From a virus, in the IMG/VR virus record IMGVR_UViG_3300027793_000299, positions 1-22,557 of that record: DNA of 22,557 bases; one strand, 5' to 3'. The position numbers were made by a program, and so were the translations under genes. The stretch's first letter is position 1, and each line of letters opens with the position of its first letter. The notes beneath the pieces were generated by a model, which made no database searches, was not told the DNA's origin, and was given only the letters and a program-made list of their open reading frames with translations. Shown here one piece after another: positions 14,265 to 20,962 of this stretch.

Positions 14265-14337
14265 GGGTGCGGCCCTCTGGCGGGGGCTCCCGCACCCACC
14301 GCAACCCTCAGCTGCCACGCCCGGCGGCTGGGGGTTG
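14265..14337 (+). terminator. Double hairpin terminator of the plus operon
   Basis: First stem: GGGTGCGG (14265-14272) with CCGCACCC (14290-14297). Second stem: 14 pairs from 14303-14316 with 14323-14336 around ACGCCC, extended by C14302-G14337. Its two non-Watson-Crick pairs are U-G in plus-strand RNA but would be A-C mismatches in minus-strand RNA, so the hairpin is suited to the plus transcript. The tail GUGUGCGUUCC is only weakly U-rich. It lies where the two operons converge. Confidence 0.65.
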
Positions 14338-14685
14338 TGTGCGTTCCGGCGCCCGGCAGTGGGCAGATTTATTGCCAGTGGGCGGAAGTTTGCCAGCCCA
14401 CACCGTTCGCCATGCGGCCAGCCGCGCCACCCGGGCAGCGGCCCGCTTTGCCAGTGCGCCCCGGGATTGCCACCCTCCAGGACGAACCGGCCCCGGATAC
14501 AACGACAACCGGACGCCGTTGACAAAGACAAACGCCGCCGGCAGGTCCGGCCGGGTGGACAGGAGCGCCCGGCAATACTCCGCCGCGCACCCGGCGTCCG
14601 CCGCTTGCCAGCTGGCAAACGCTTGAGCGGGTCCGCCGGGCGGGTCCACCACCGCGACCCACCACGGCCGCCCGTCGGCCGTCAC
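14308..14685 (-). CDS. GTG-started hypothetical protein after the wHTH gene
   Basis: A 125-residue frame whose GTG start overlaps the upstream stop as GTGA. The first 70 residues look like real protein: RPWWVAVVDPPGGPAQAFASW, then AEYCRALLSTRPDLPAAFVFVNGVRLSLYPG, a compact alpha/beta pattern. The rest is Arg/Ala-rich and less convincing. It runs into the plus-strand terminator. Its composition resembles the plus-strand operon more than the early genes. No family recognised. The lack of an ATG or a distinct ribosome site lowers confidence; translational coupling would remove that need. Confidence 0.5.
   Translation of the reverse strand: MTADGRPWWVAVVDPPGGPAQAFASWQAADAGCAAEYCRALLSTRPDLPAAFVFVNGVRLSLYPGPVRPGGWQSRGALAKRAAARVARLAAWRTVWAGKLPPTGNKSAHCRAPERTQPPAAGRGS
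14372..14618. repeat. TTTGCCAG repeats, right cluster, with a perfect palindrome
   Basis: TTGCCA occurs at 14372, 14390, 14448, 14467 and 14605. The last is part of a perfect 14-bp palindrome TTGCCAGCTGGCAA (14605-14618), suggesting that TTGCCAG is a half-site. The same words form the cluster at 10357-10574 on the other side of the plus-strand operon. Confidence 0.5.
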
Positions 14686-15104
14686 GCCCCGCGCCGTAGC
14701 AGGCCGGAGCGGCTCGCGACGGAGCGGCTCGCGGTCTCGGAGCCGGAGCGGCTCGCGGCAGCCCCCGCGCTGGTCAGACCCAGCGCCCTGGCTCGAATCG
14801 GGTTGATCCACGGCACGTTGCGCTGCTTGTTCTCCTCCACCTCTTCCTTCGAGGGGGGTCGGAAGTTGTTCAGGTGCCCTTCCCCGTTGAGCAGCCGGTG
14901 GCCTTTCTCGGTGATCTGCCATGTCTGCTTGGCGATGCGCTGGGTGTAGCCTTTCGTGGTCAGCCGGCAGGCGGCGGAGCGGAGGGTCTCCAGCTTGGTC
15001 TCCGGGTGGAGCGTGCCAAGCTGGTCGAGGGTCAGCCCCTCCGGGTGATCGGCCAAGGCCCGGAGGATGCGGAGGGCGGAGGTGCTGTAGGTCTTCTCAG
15101 GCAT
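14682..15104 (-). CDS. Winged-helix protein with repetitive tail
   Basis: A 140-residue protein. Residues 8-75 form a winged helix-turn-helix (SALRILRALADHPEGLTLDQLGTL, then a recognition helix LETLRSAACRLTTKGY, then wing TWQITEKGHRLL). A polar segment KEEVEENKQRNVPWINPIRARAL follows, then a Ser/Arg/Ala tail (ASRSGSETASRSVASRSG) encoded by a triplicated 14-mer. It is probably a transcriptional regulator, perhaps of the early operon or of the neighbouring plus-strand unit. No clear ribosome site; it overlaps the previous gene by eight bases, so re-initiation is likely. Confidence 0.75.
   Translation of the reverse strand: MPEKTYSTSALRILRALADHPEGLTLDQLGTLHPETKLETLRSAACRLTTKGYTQRIAKQTWQITEKGHRLLNGEGHLNNFRPPSKEEVEENKQRNVPWINPIRARALGLTSAGAAASRSGSETASRSVASRSGLLRRGA
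14705..14757. repeat. Three copies of CGGAGCGGCTCGCG
   Basis: Exact 14-mers at 14705, 14720 and 14744, offset by 15 and 24 bases, both multiples of three, so the reading frame of the winged-helix gene is kept. They encode its Ser/Arg tail. Slippage or recombination could change the copy number without breaking the gene. Confidence 0.8.
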
Positions 15105-15390
15105 GGGGTGGGGTGGTGGGGAGGTCGTATTGGCCGGTGGCTTGAGCGGTGGCGGTGAGTTCGTCGAGTGGCGGCTTTGGGGTCCGACTGTACGGGCTCA
15201 GGATGTAGTGCAGGGGACAGTTGGGTGCGATCCACCATGCGCGGGTTGGCTGTCCCGGTGGGCTGTACTTGAGGATCACACCCTGCCCACGGGCGTTGTC
15301 GCCAGCCGCGCAGGTGCAGCCGTTGGCAATGGCTTCCGGGCTGCCGGGTTCGCGTTCACGATTCATGAACGGTGAACGGTCGGTGGTCAT
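15097..15390 (-). CDS. Small hypothetical phage protein
   Basis: A 97-residue protein with the conserved-looking core GSPEAIANGCTCAAGDNARGQG followed by AWWIAPNCPLHY. Three Cys (two in CTC, one in NCPLH) and a His could bind a metal. The segment resembles short proteins in phage early regions that I recall only as hypothetical. The ATG at 15390 overlaps the upstream stop as ATGA; the open frame further up is shadow. Confidence 0.7.
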   Translation of the reverse strand: MTTDRSPFMNREREPGSPEAIANGCTCAAGDNARGQGVILKYSPPGQPTRAWWIAPNCPLHYILSPYSRTPKPPLDELTATAQATGQYDLPTTPPHA

Positions 15391-15617
15391 GCGCTGGCCT
15401 CCCGTTCGGCGATGGTGAGTGCGGCGTTGAGCATGGCTGGGACATCGCCCGTCCGAGACCATGCGGTCATGGCTCTGGCCAGCACGTCGAGGTCCGGCTT
15501 CCGCAGCATGGCAAGGATGGCCCGGAGCCGGACAATTTCATCGGCCATCCGGTCGCTTGACCCGCCCGGAACGGCGGGCGTGGCATAGAACTCTTTTAAC
15601 ACCTCATCCCTCGTCAT
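15387..15617 (-). CDS. Helical protein, tandem family copy 3
   Basis: A 76-residue helical protein. Its second half (RLRAILAMLRKPDLDVLARAM ... ALTIAEREASA) matches the pattern of the two genes upstream: ILAxLRxP, a spacer, then Ala-rich AEREASA. It is the shortest copy and lacks the longer N-terminal part. The ATG at 15617 lies inside the end of the previous gene. Function unknown. Confidence 0.7.
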   Translation of the reverse strand: MTRDEVLKEFYATPAVPGGSSDRMADEIVRLRAILAMLRKPDLDVLARAMTAWSRTGDVPAMLNAALTIAEREASA

Positions 15618-15903
15618 TGGCCACCTCCTGTTCCGCTGCGGCCACGGCGGCTTCGATGATCTCGTCGATGTCCTCTCCGATGATCGGGTCAGTCACTTTC
15701 CGGGCGTTGAGCGCATCATGCACCGCCTCCCGCATCTCTCGGCTCGGCTCCCGCAACGCGGCGAGGATGCGCCATGTACGCCACAGCTCATGGCGCAACG
15801 CTTGTTCGTGCGATGCCGGTCGATCCTTCGCAGGAGCCGTAAACCCCGTGTCGTCATAGAACCGCTTGGCCAGCACTTCATCCTGCTCGGTTACGTCACT
15901 CAT
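15604..15903 (-). CDS. Helical protein, tandem family copy 2
   Basis: A 99-residue protein, mainly helical and acidic. It carries RILAALREPSREMREAVHDAL and the ending IIEAAVAAAEQEVAN, the same two motifs as its neighbours on both sides. An unrelated N-terminus (EQDEVLAKRFYDDTGF) may be its own module. The start overlaps the previous stop as ATGA. Function unknown; such ILAALREPS proteins recur in phage early regions without known role. Confidence 0.75.
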   Translation of the reverse strand: MSDVTEQDEVLAKRFYDDTGFTAPAKDRPASHEQALRHELWRTWRILAALREPSREMREAVHDALNARKVTDPIIGEDIDEIIEAAVAAAEQEVANDEG

Positions 15904-16355
15904 GCGCTCACCTCCTGCTCTGCTGCCGCGACGGCGACACGGATCGCTTTCAGCGCCTCATCAAAGCACGACAGGTTGTAGATCTGCTCCCGCAAGGCGT
16001 CCACCATCAGGTCGCTTGGATTGCGCAGCGCGGCGAGGATGTCACGGGCACGTTCGTATTCCTTCTCGTACATCACGCTCATGCCAAAATGCGAATCACT
16101 GGTGCGCCGTTCGCGCTCTAGCAGCAACTCTGCGGTCATACGCGCCGTGTCGTGTTCATCCAACGCCTTCCGCAGCCGGTCGATCTCCTGCACCAGCACT
16201 AGCCCTTCGCCAGCGGCCAGCGTCCAGCCTTTCCGGGCCGTGGCAATGATGCGGTCCAGCCGGTCGCCGTAGCCGGCGCGGTGGTTGCCGAAGTTCCCGT
16301 CAGCCTTCGCGTCGGTCGGATCGGGGACGCGGCAGTCGGTCGGGGCGCTGCTCAT
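15900..16355 (-). CDS. Helical protein, tandem family copy 1
   Basis: A 151-residue protein. The N-terminal 40 residues are polar; residues 40-90 are likely coiled coil (VQEIDRLRKALDEHDTARMTAELLLERERR); the C-terminus has DILAALRNPSDLMVDALREQI and AIRVAVAAAEQEVSA, matching copies 2 and 3. The ATG at 16355 overlaps the upstream stop as ATGA; a longer frame upstream is shadow. Function unknown. Confidence 0.75.
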   Translation of the reverse strand: MSSAPTDCRVPDPTDAKADGNFGNHRAGYGDRLDRIIATARKGWTLAAGEGLVLVQEIDRLRKALDEHDTARMTAELLLERERRTSDSHFGMSVMYEKEYERARDILAALRNPSDLMVDALREQIYNLSCFDEALKAIRVAVAAAEQEVSA

Positions 16356-16528
16356 GCGACCTCCTGCAACTTCGCCTGCGCGGCTCGCGCTTGGGCGTGG
16401 TGCTTGTCGGCGTTCTGCAGTGCCAACGCCACCCGATCCAGCACCTTCCGATCCGCGTCGGAGATGACATGCCCCACCGCCAGATCGCGCACCCACTGCG
16501 TGAGGTAGCTGTCCAGTCTATCGCTCAT
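16352..16528 (-). CDS. Small helical protein
   Basis: A 58-residue protein, MSDRLDSYLTQWVRDLAVGH then a helix rich in Ala, Gln and Leu (RVALALQNADKHHAQARAAQAK). Overlaps both neighbours by four bases. No family recognised; size and coupling suggest a genuine accessory gene of the early operon. Confidence 0.65.
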   Translation of the reverse strand: MSDRLDSYLTQWVRDLAVGHVISDADRKVLDRVALALQNADKHHAQARAAQAKLQEVA

Positions 16529-16749
16529 GCGTCCTCCTCTGTCGGCTGGCGCAGGAAGCAGGGCGTGGTCTCGCCCACCCATGCGCCGAGGGTGTTGAAG
16601 TCGAAGTATTCCCACGCCTCGTCCTCGCTCATGCCATCCGCCTGGTACTTGGCAATGACCTGCGCCAGATCGTAGCAGCGAATCGGCGGTTGGCCGAACC
16701 GTTCCACAATCCCGAGGAGGTACGGCTCAAGGTCGGGGTACTGGATCAC
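16525..16749 (-). CDS. Small conserved-looking phage protein
   Basis: A 74-residue protein whose GTG start (16749) overlaps the upstream stop as GTGA. The core GMSEDEAWEYFDFNTLGAWV followed by GETTPCFL looks highly ordered and resembles small proteins I have seen in other phages, all of unknown function. It contains two Cys. No ATG lies near the N-terminus. Confidence 0.7.
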   Translation of the reverse strand: MIQYPDLEPYLLGIVERFGQPPIRCYDLAQVIAKYQADGMSEDEAWEYFDFNTLGAWVGETTPCFLRQPTEEDA

Positions 16750-16943
16750 TCGTCCTCCATCCCCACGTCGGTGACGACCATTGGCGACAGGCTCCCCACC
16801 ATCTCTTCGATGGTGAGGTGCATCACGATGTTGACGCGCTTCGCTTGCAGGTCCGACAGCTCCTTCAGGATGGCGCTGATGCGGTGGTCGATCTCGGCCA
16901 GCGCGTGCGGGCCGTGGTCACAGATGGCCTTCGTGAGATTCAT
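16746..16943 (-). CDS. Small helical protein
   Basis: A 65-residue protein with a long predicted helix (ALAEIDHRISAILKELSDLQAKRVNI) that could form a coiled-coil dimer. It has its own ribosome site (GAGGGAG eight bases before the ATG) and is separated by 13 bases from the resolvase gene, one of the few non-overlapping joints here. Function unknown. Confidence 0.65.
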   Translation of the reverse strand: MNLTKAICDHGPHALAEIDHRISAILKELSDLQAKRVNIVMHLTIEEMVGSLSPMVVTDVGMEDE

Positions 16944-16956
16944 GGCGGGGACTCCC

Positions 16957-17337
16957 TCAGAGAATGGTGATGGTGATGGTGGCCCCAGCGTCAGCCTTGC
17001 TGGGGGTACTGCGCTCGGGATCGAACAGCATATGCTCGTCGCGCACTTGGCAGTCGTCCCACCAGACCGCCTGCGATTCGCTGATCCCGTCCTTCAGGTT
17101 CTTGCTGAAGTTCAGATCCCTGATGCGGCGGTCGGGTTCGCGGATGACGACGTGCAGCTTGAGGCGTTTGTCAGAGATCGTCCATCCAGCGGCGCGCGCC
17201 GCCTGCAACGCATACCACCCGATGCTCTGCTTGCTCAGGCGGTACTCCTTCGACAGCGTGTAGCCCTTCACATACTTCCGGTTGTCACTGCACAACGCTT
17301 CCCACGGGACGAGGAAGGTCAGTTGCGTTCCTTCCAC
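16957..17337 (-). CDS. RusA-like Holliday junction resolvase
   Basis: A 126-residue protein related to RusA, which cuts branched DNA during phage recombination and before packaging. The family core is visible: a strand LKLHVVIREPD (60-69), RRIRDLNFSKNLKD (70-83) and VWWDDCQV (91-98). In E. coli RusA the active site uses three Asp in RDID and DD; here the second Asp of RDID appears as Asn76, an unusual change, although D74 and D94/D95 remain. The start is uncertain: GTG at 17337 lies within the end of the primase-helicase gene, and a CTG further in has a better upstream AAGGAA. Confidence 0.75.
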   Translation of the reverse strand: MEGTQLTFLVPWEALCSDNRKYVKGYTLSKEYRLSKQSIGWYALQAARAAGWTISDKRLKLHVVIREPDRRIRDLNFSKNLKDGISESQAVWWDDCQVRDEHMLFDPERSTPSKADAGATITITIL

Positions 17338-19064
17338 TTGGGTAGCATCGGCCCGTGGATGGCCTCCTCCTCCCGGATGCTGGGGATGCGGTGCGACAGG
17401 CGCAACGTCCGGTAGTCCCACTGCACGGGCAGGTCGGCGACGGGACCGTGGCGATTTTTGTCCATCAGCAGCCATGTGTCAGCGAGGTTGCCGCTTCGCG
17501 TGAAGCGGGAGTGATCGAAGAGCAGGACCTGGTGGCTGTCATTCTCCAGCGCACTGCCACCCATCAGACCCTGCGCGACCGGACGCTCGGCTCGCACGGC
17601 GCTGGTCTGCCGGTTGAACTGCGAGAGCGTGATCATCACTACGTTGTGCGTATGCGTCAGCTCGCGCAACTGGTGGCTGACGAGTTCCATGCGCTCCTGA
17701 ATGCTGTGCGCATTGGCTGTCCAGATCAGCTGGATGTAGTCGATCACGAAGTAGCGACTGCCCAACGTCTCCACATGGTACTTAATACTGGACACCACAT
17801 CCTGCAGCCGGGACAAGGGGCGCCGGTTCATCAGGATCTCCCCTCCCGTCTGCTCCTTCAGGCGGTCCATGGCCTGCTGCGCTCGGCGGAATGCCGCTTG
17901 ATCGAACGACGGGCCTTGTTCCAGTAGCTGCGTACTCTCTCCGCTGACAATGGAAAGCAGGCGGGTGGCCAACTCACTGCGCCCCATCTCCAAGCTGATG
18001 AACGTGGCGGTCTCGCCATGCTTCGCCGCTTCCGCCACAAGGTTGAGCCCGATCAGCGTCTTGCCCGTGCCGGTGTTGGCGCCGATGGTCATGTACCAGC
18101 CCCGCGCCAGCCCCACCCCACCGCCGCCACCGTGGCAGAGCGCGTTCCACCCGGGCAGCATGGTCGGCACGGCGTCGATGGGCGCCAGCTTCTCCTGCAG
18201 CAGATGCTCCAGCGTCCCGCCGGTCATGCTGTCAAACACCATCACGCTCGACTCCGCGCCGATGGGCGTGGCGCTGGCGACCACCGTGCGCCAGACGCTG
18301 GCCCAGTCGTCGCCGTGCGCCTGCACCGCTTGATGCAGGTCACAGAAGTCCTTGATCGTGGCGCCCTTGTACTGCACCTCGCGCAACACCTTCGCCTTGG
18401 GGAGCGAGCCGCTGATCTTGGCGACCATCGTGGCGCCGCCTTCATCCGGCTCTTGCCACACCAGCACTTCCCGCCCGGCGAGAAGCGGAGCGAACTCCGG
18501 CTTCCAGTTGCTCGCGCCGGGGAGACCGACGGCGCACACGCCGCGCTGCCATGCGGCATGACAGTCCGACTCCCCCTCGACCAACAGCACCGGGCCGGTG
18601 AGCTGCGACAGCATCCACTGCCCATACAGCGGGGTGCCCGTCCCGTCCGGCAGCCAGAACGTGCCCTTCCGGGTACGCACCTTGGTCCGAAGCAGTGTCT
18701 TGTCTGGCCCGTAGTACGGGATCTGCACCACCGGCTGGCCGAACTTGCCCTGCCCGTCGGTCACGCCGGCCTTGGTCATGGTGGCGAGGGCGAGTCCTTT
18801 GCGCTCGGCGTACTCCACGACGGTGAGCCCGGCGCCAGTCGCTGCAGGGATCTCCACACCCAGCTTCTCGGCCAGCGACGATAGCCCACGAGAAAACCCA
18901 CAGGCACTGCAGCCCCACGCATGGTCTCCGAGCCATGCGCTGGCGGTACTGTCGGCGTGTTCAGGACAGCGAAACGCCACGCGCGTTCCCGATTTTCTCG
19001 CCGCATACTCTCGCCTCCCCAGCAGATGCTGGCGCAAGATCCCCGATGCATCGAGCGTGTTCAT
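17319..19064 (-). CDS. Bifunctional primase-helicase (T7 gp4-like)
   Basis: A 581-residue enzyme that would make RNA primers and unwind DNA at the fork. In order: a zinc ribbon (C33, H36, C52, C55), a TOPRIM primase domain with LLVEGESD (160-167) and a second acidic motif WQEPDEGG (203-210), a linker, then a RecA/DnaB-type helicase with Walker A GANTGTGKT (328-336), Walker B VIDYIQL (440-446, D442) and the DnaB-like MITLSQFNR and GGSALENDSHQVLLF segments. All expected motifs are intact. The ATG overlaps the upstream stop as ATGA. No DNA polymerase is seen in the window, so it lies further along or is supplied by the host. Confidence 0.93.
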   Translation of the reverse strand: MNTLDASGILRQHLLGRREYAARKSGTRVAFRCPEHADSTASAWLGDHAWGCSACGFSRGLSSLAEKLGVEIPAATGAGLTVVEYAERKGLALATMTKAGVTDGQGKFGQPVVQIPYYGPDKTLLRTKVRTRKGTFWLPDGTGTPLYGQWMLSQLTGPVLLVEGESDCHAAWQRGVCAVGLPGASNWKPEFAPLLAGREVLVWQEPDEGGATMVAKISGSLPKAKVLREVQYKGATIKDFCDLHQAVQAHGDDWASVWRTVVASATPIGAESSVMVFDSMTGGTLEHLLQEKLAPIDAVPTMLPGWNALCHGGGGGVGLARGWYMTIGANTGTGKTLIGLNLVAEAAKHGETATFISLEMGRSELATRLLSIVSGESTQLLEQGPSFDQAAFRRAQQAMDRLKEQTGGEILMNRRPLSRLQDVVSSIKYHVETLGSRYFVIDYIQLIWTANAHSIQERMELVSHQLRELTHTHNVVMITLSQFNRQTSAVRAERPVAQGLMGGSALENDSHQVLLFDHSRFTRSGNLADTWLLMDKNRHGPVADLPVQWDYRTLRLSHRIPSIREEEAIHGPMLPKWKERN

Positions 19065-19624
19065 TCAACGCTCCAGCTGCGGTCCTGCCGCTTCACCTTC
19101 GGCACCCCACGGACGTTCGTGAAGGACTTGTCATACAGCAGGAGCTGATCCTGCGGCACCCAGACAAACCCGCCGGTGTTGAGCGCCACCACCCAGAGGT
19201 GTTTGTGTTGCGCCGGGTAGGTGCTGAAGCCGTCCTTCACATGATCGACCGCGAACCAGAGGTTGCCCATCTCCCCCACTTCTTGGTGCGTTTCGGACAG
19301 AACCGACACCGGCATCTCGTTGAGGTAGTCGCAGATGAACAGCTCGGCATCCCAGCCGTAACTGTCCCACGTCGCGCCGACGATCTCCGCCTCGTCTGAC
19401 GTGGGCTTCAGCTCCGCATCGTGCCGGAGCGCGTTGAGCGGGAGATCGACGACCATTGCGCCGTCTTCCAGCAGGACATGACACCCCAACGTTCGGTTGG
19501 GCTGGACACTGACGCCCCACCACACCGCCGGGATGAGCGGCTCAATAGCCACGGTCTCTGGGCGCACGAACGACGGGATGACGTAGACGTACTTGTGGGT
19601 CGGGAGCGGAATGTTATGTGGCAT
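19061..19624 (-). CDS. Conserved phage protein of unknown function
   Basis: A 187-residue protein with a pattern I recognise from many phage early regions: VIPSFVRPETVAIEPLIPAVWWGV, NRTLGCHVLLEDGAMVVDLP, then TWDSYGWD and a C-terminal strand segment. The family has no established function to my knowledge. It is Trp- and Tyr-rich and probably soluble. Its ATG shares bases with the upstream stop (TGATG) and its stop overlaps the primase-helicase start, linking it to replication. Confidence 0.8.
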   Translation of the reverse strand: MPHNIPLPTHKYVYVIPSFVRPETVAIEPLIPAVWWGVSVQPNRTLGCHVLLEDGAMVVDLPLNALRHDAELKPTSDEAEIVGATWDSYGWDAELFICDYLNEMPVSVLSETHQEVGEMGNLWFAVDHVKDGFSTYPAQHKHLWVVALNTGGFVWVPQDQLLLYDKSFTNVRGVPKVKRQDRSWSVE

Positions 19625-19845
19625 CAGTCTTCCTCCCCTTCATCCCAGCCCATCGACGCCCACTCCGCGCTGGTGACCCCAGTCATGAGGAACTCCCGGT
19701 CTTCCGGCGAGAGGTGCGGGACGATCTGCTGGATCAGTCGCTTGCGCTGGGGATCTTCGATCTCCCGGAGTTGCGCCGGAGTGATGTCGATGTCCTTGGT
19801 GCGCGTTACGCCGCTGATCTTGGACGTGCGGTTGATCTGCATCAT
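19624..19845 (-). CDS. Conserved small phage protein (REFLMTGVT motif)
   Basis: A 73-residue protein with RTSKISGVTRTKDIDITPAQL at the start and LSPEDREFLMTGVTSAEW near the end. I recognise this pattern from small proteins found across unrelated phages, including microviruses, always unnamed. It is not a restriction or toxin family that I know. It overlaps both neighbours. The first of two adjacent ATG codons (19845) fits the ATGA joint. Confidence 0.8.
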   Translation of the reverse strand: MMQINRTSKISGVTRTKDIDITPAQLREIEDPQRKRLIQQIVPHLSPEDREFLMTGVTSAEWASMGWDEGEED

Positions 19846-20030
19846 GACGCGGACGCCTCCTGCTTCCGGTTCTTCTGCTCTTCACGCAGCAGGACGTTGA
19901 CCTTGGCCACCCGCTCCCGAACCCGGCGCCGCTGATGATCATCCCAGTACGCCATGAGATAGGTGTCCAAATGATCGAAGGCGTCGATCAACGCGACGAG
20001 CAACTCGTCAGAAACCTGGGCGTGCGTCAT
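19842..20030 (-). CDS. Small helical protein
   Basis: A 62-residue protein, helical and highly charged toward the end (HQRRRVRERVAKVNVLLREEQKNRKQE). The front is acidic and hydrophobic. Four-base overlaps at both ends tie it to the initiator gene upstream and the REFLMTG protein downstream. In lambda the gene after O is P, the helicase loader; this protein is much too short for P, so no such claim is made. Confidence 0.65.
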   Translation of the reverse strand: MTHAQVSDELLVALIDAFDHLDTYLMAYWDDHQRRRVRERVAKVNVLLREEQKNRKQEASAS

Positions 20031-20725
20031 GCGCTCAACTCCGTGGCAAGTCGGTCAAACTCCTGAACATCCTGTCCGCTTCTAGCCCACTCATCCCGGG
20101 TCCGGCCGTGGACCGTGACGGCCGACTCATAGGTCAGCCATGCGCCATCGGCAAAGAACCGATGCAGACTGCGCACAAAGCGGGGTTCGGTCTGTTTCCT
20201 GAAACACTCCTTGGTGTACTGCTCGGCAGCTTTGACCAGCTGCGCCGGGTCAGCGCCATCCTGCAGGCACTGCTTGATTGCCCGAAGCGCCGGAGGGAAA
20301 AGGTGGGGCGTATCACGATCCGGGTAGACGCTCCAGATCATCTTCGTCACCTGTTGCGCTAGATCGTTCAGTTTATCGTTCTTCTTCTCGTTTGGGTGAC
20401 ACAGCTGTGTCGGGGGTGGGGTGACTGCCCTGTCGCCCCCCAGTGACTGGGGAGTCAGGGGTGACTCTAGCACCACCTCGTACACGCTGGTCTTTCCGGG
20501 GCGTGGCATTTGGCGCAAATAGCCCTTGGTAATCAGGACCGGCAGCGCCCGCTGAACTGTCCTGGTAGACAGGTTGCAGGTTTTTGCCATCGTCTGGACA
20601 CTGGCCCAGACATTCCCGCCCAGTCGATTCGTAAACGTCCCGATGGCGCACAGGACGCGGACTTGGGTATCGCTCAGGTCAGGGTCAGCCACGGCAGCGG
20701 CGGGGATAATGGACAACACGGGCAT
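20027..20725 (-). CDS. Lambda-O-like replication initiator
   Basis: A 232-residue protein with an N-terminal winged helix (about 17-86: DTQVRVLCAIGTFTNR, VWASVQTMAKTCNLSTRTVQRALPVLITKGYL, then wing SVYEVVL), a low-complexity Pro/Thr linker (87-116) and a C-terminal helical domain (117-232). This is the build of phage initiators such as lambda O, where the DNA-binding domain binds iterons inside its own gene. Here the linker codons 87-111 coincide with the GTGAC repeat block at 20394-20468. It lies between HTH/nuclease genes and a primase-helicase. A transcriptional regulator is the main alternative. A GGAG lies about 11 bases before the ATG. Confidence 0.7.
   Translation of the reverse strand: MPVLSIIPAAAVADPDLSDTQVRVLCAIGTFTNRLGGNVWASVQTMAKTCNLSTRTVQRALPVLITKGYLRQMPRPGKTSVYEVVLESPLTPQSLGGDRAVTPPPTQLCHPNEKKNDKLNDLAQQVTKMIWSVYPDRDTPHLFPPALRAIKQCLQDGADPAQLVKAAEQYTKECFRKQTEPRFVRSLHRFFADGAWLTYESAVTVHGRTRDEWARSGQDVQEFDRLATELSA
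20394..20468. repeat. GTGAC dyad/iteron block, copy A (candidate origin)
   Basis: GTGAC recurs at 20396, 20421, 20443 and 20461. Named elements: a perfect palindrome GACACAGCTGTGTC (20398-20411), a near-perfect dyad GGGGTGAC-TGCCCT-GTCGCCCC (20418-20439), and GTGAC-TGGGGA-GTCAGGGGTGAC (20443-20465) identical outside the N6 to 9455-9477. It lies in codons 87-111 of the initiator gene. A T-rich, GC-poor stretch (20367-20390) adjoins it, as an unwinding element would. Origin function is inferred from the lambda parallel. Confidence 0.55.
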
Positions 20726-20740
20726 GGCGGGGGCGCTCCG

Positions 20741-20962
20741 TTACTTGCGGTGTCTGGAATGGGTGCCTTGGTTGCCGCCTCGCGGCCGGCGTTCGATGCC
20801 CGCCCGCTGCAGCATGGAGTGGACCGCTTGCGGCGTGACGCCCACCATGTCCGCAACGGCGCGGATAGACAGGCCGCTTTGATACAACGCCGCCACGGCT
20901 TGTCGCCGGTCCTCGTTCGGTCGCTGCCCGGTATGGGCAAACCGCTTGGTGCCTTTGGCCAT
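20741..20962 (-). CDS. Small helix-turn-helix protein
   Basis: A 73-residue protein with a resolvase/Hin-type helix-turn-helix at about 20-57 (EDRRQAVAALYQSGLSIRAV, ADMVGVTPQAVHSMLQRAGI) followed by a basic tail (ERRPRGGNQ). The ATG at 20962 shares bases with the nuclease stop (TGATG), so the six codons upstream are left out. Probably a DNA-binding regulator of early genes or a partner of the initiator just downstream. Confidence 0.75.
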   Translation of the reverse strand: MAKGTKRFAHTGQRPNEDRRQAVAALYQSGLSIRAVADMVGVTPQAVHSMLQRAGIERRPRGGNQGTHSRHRK

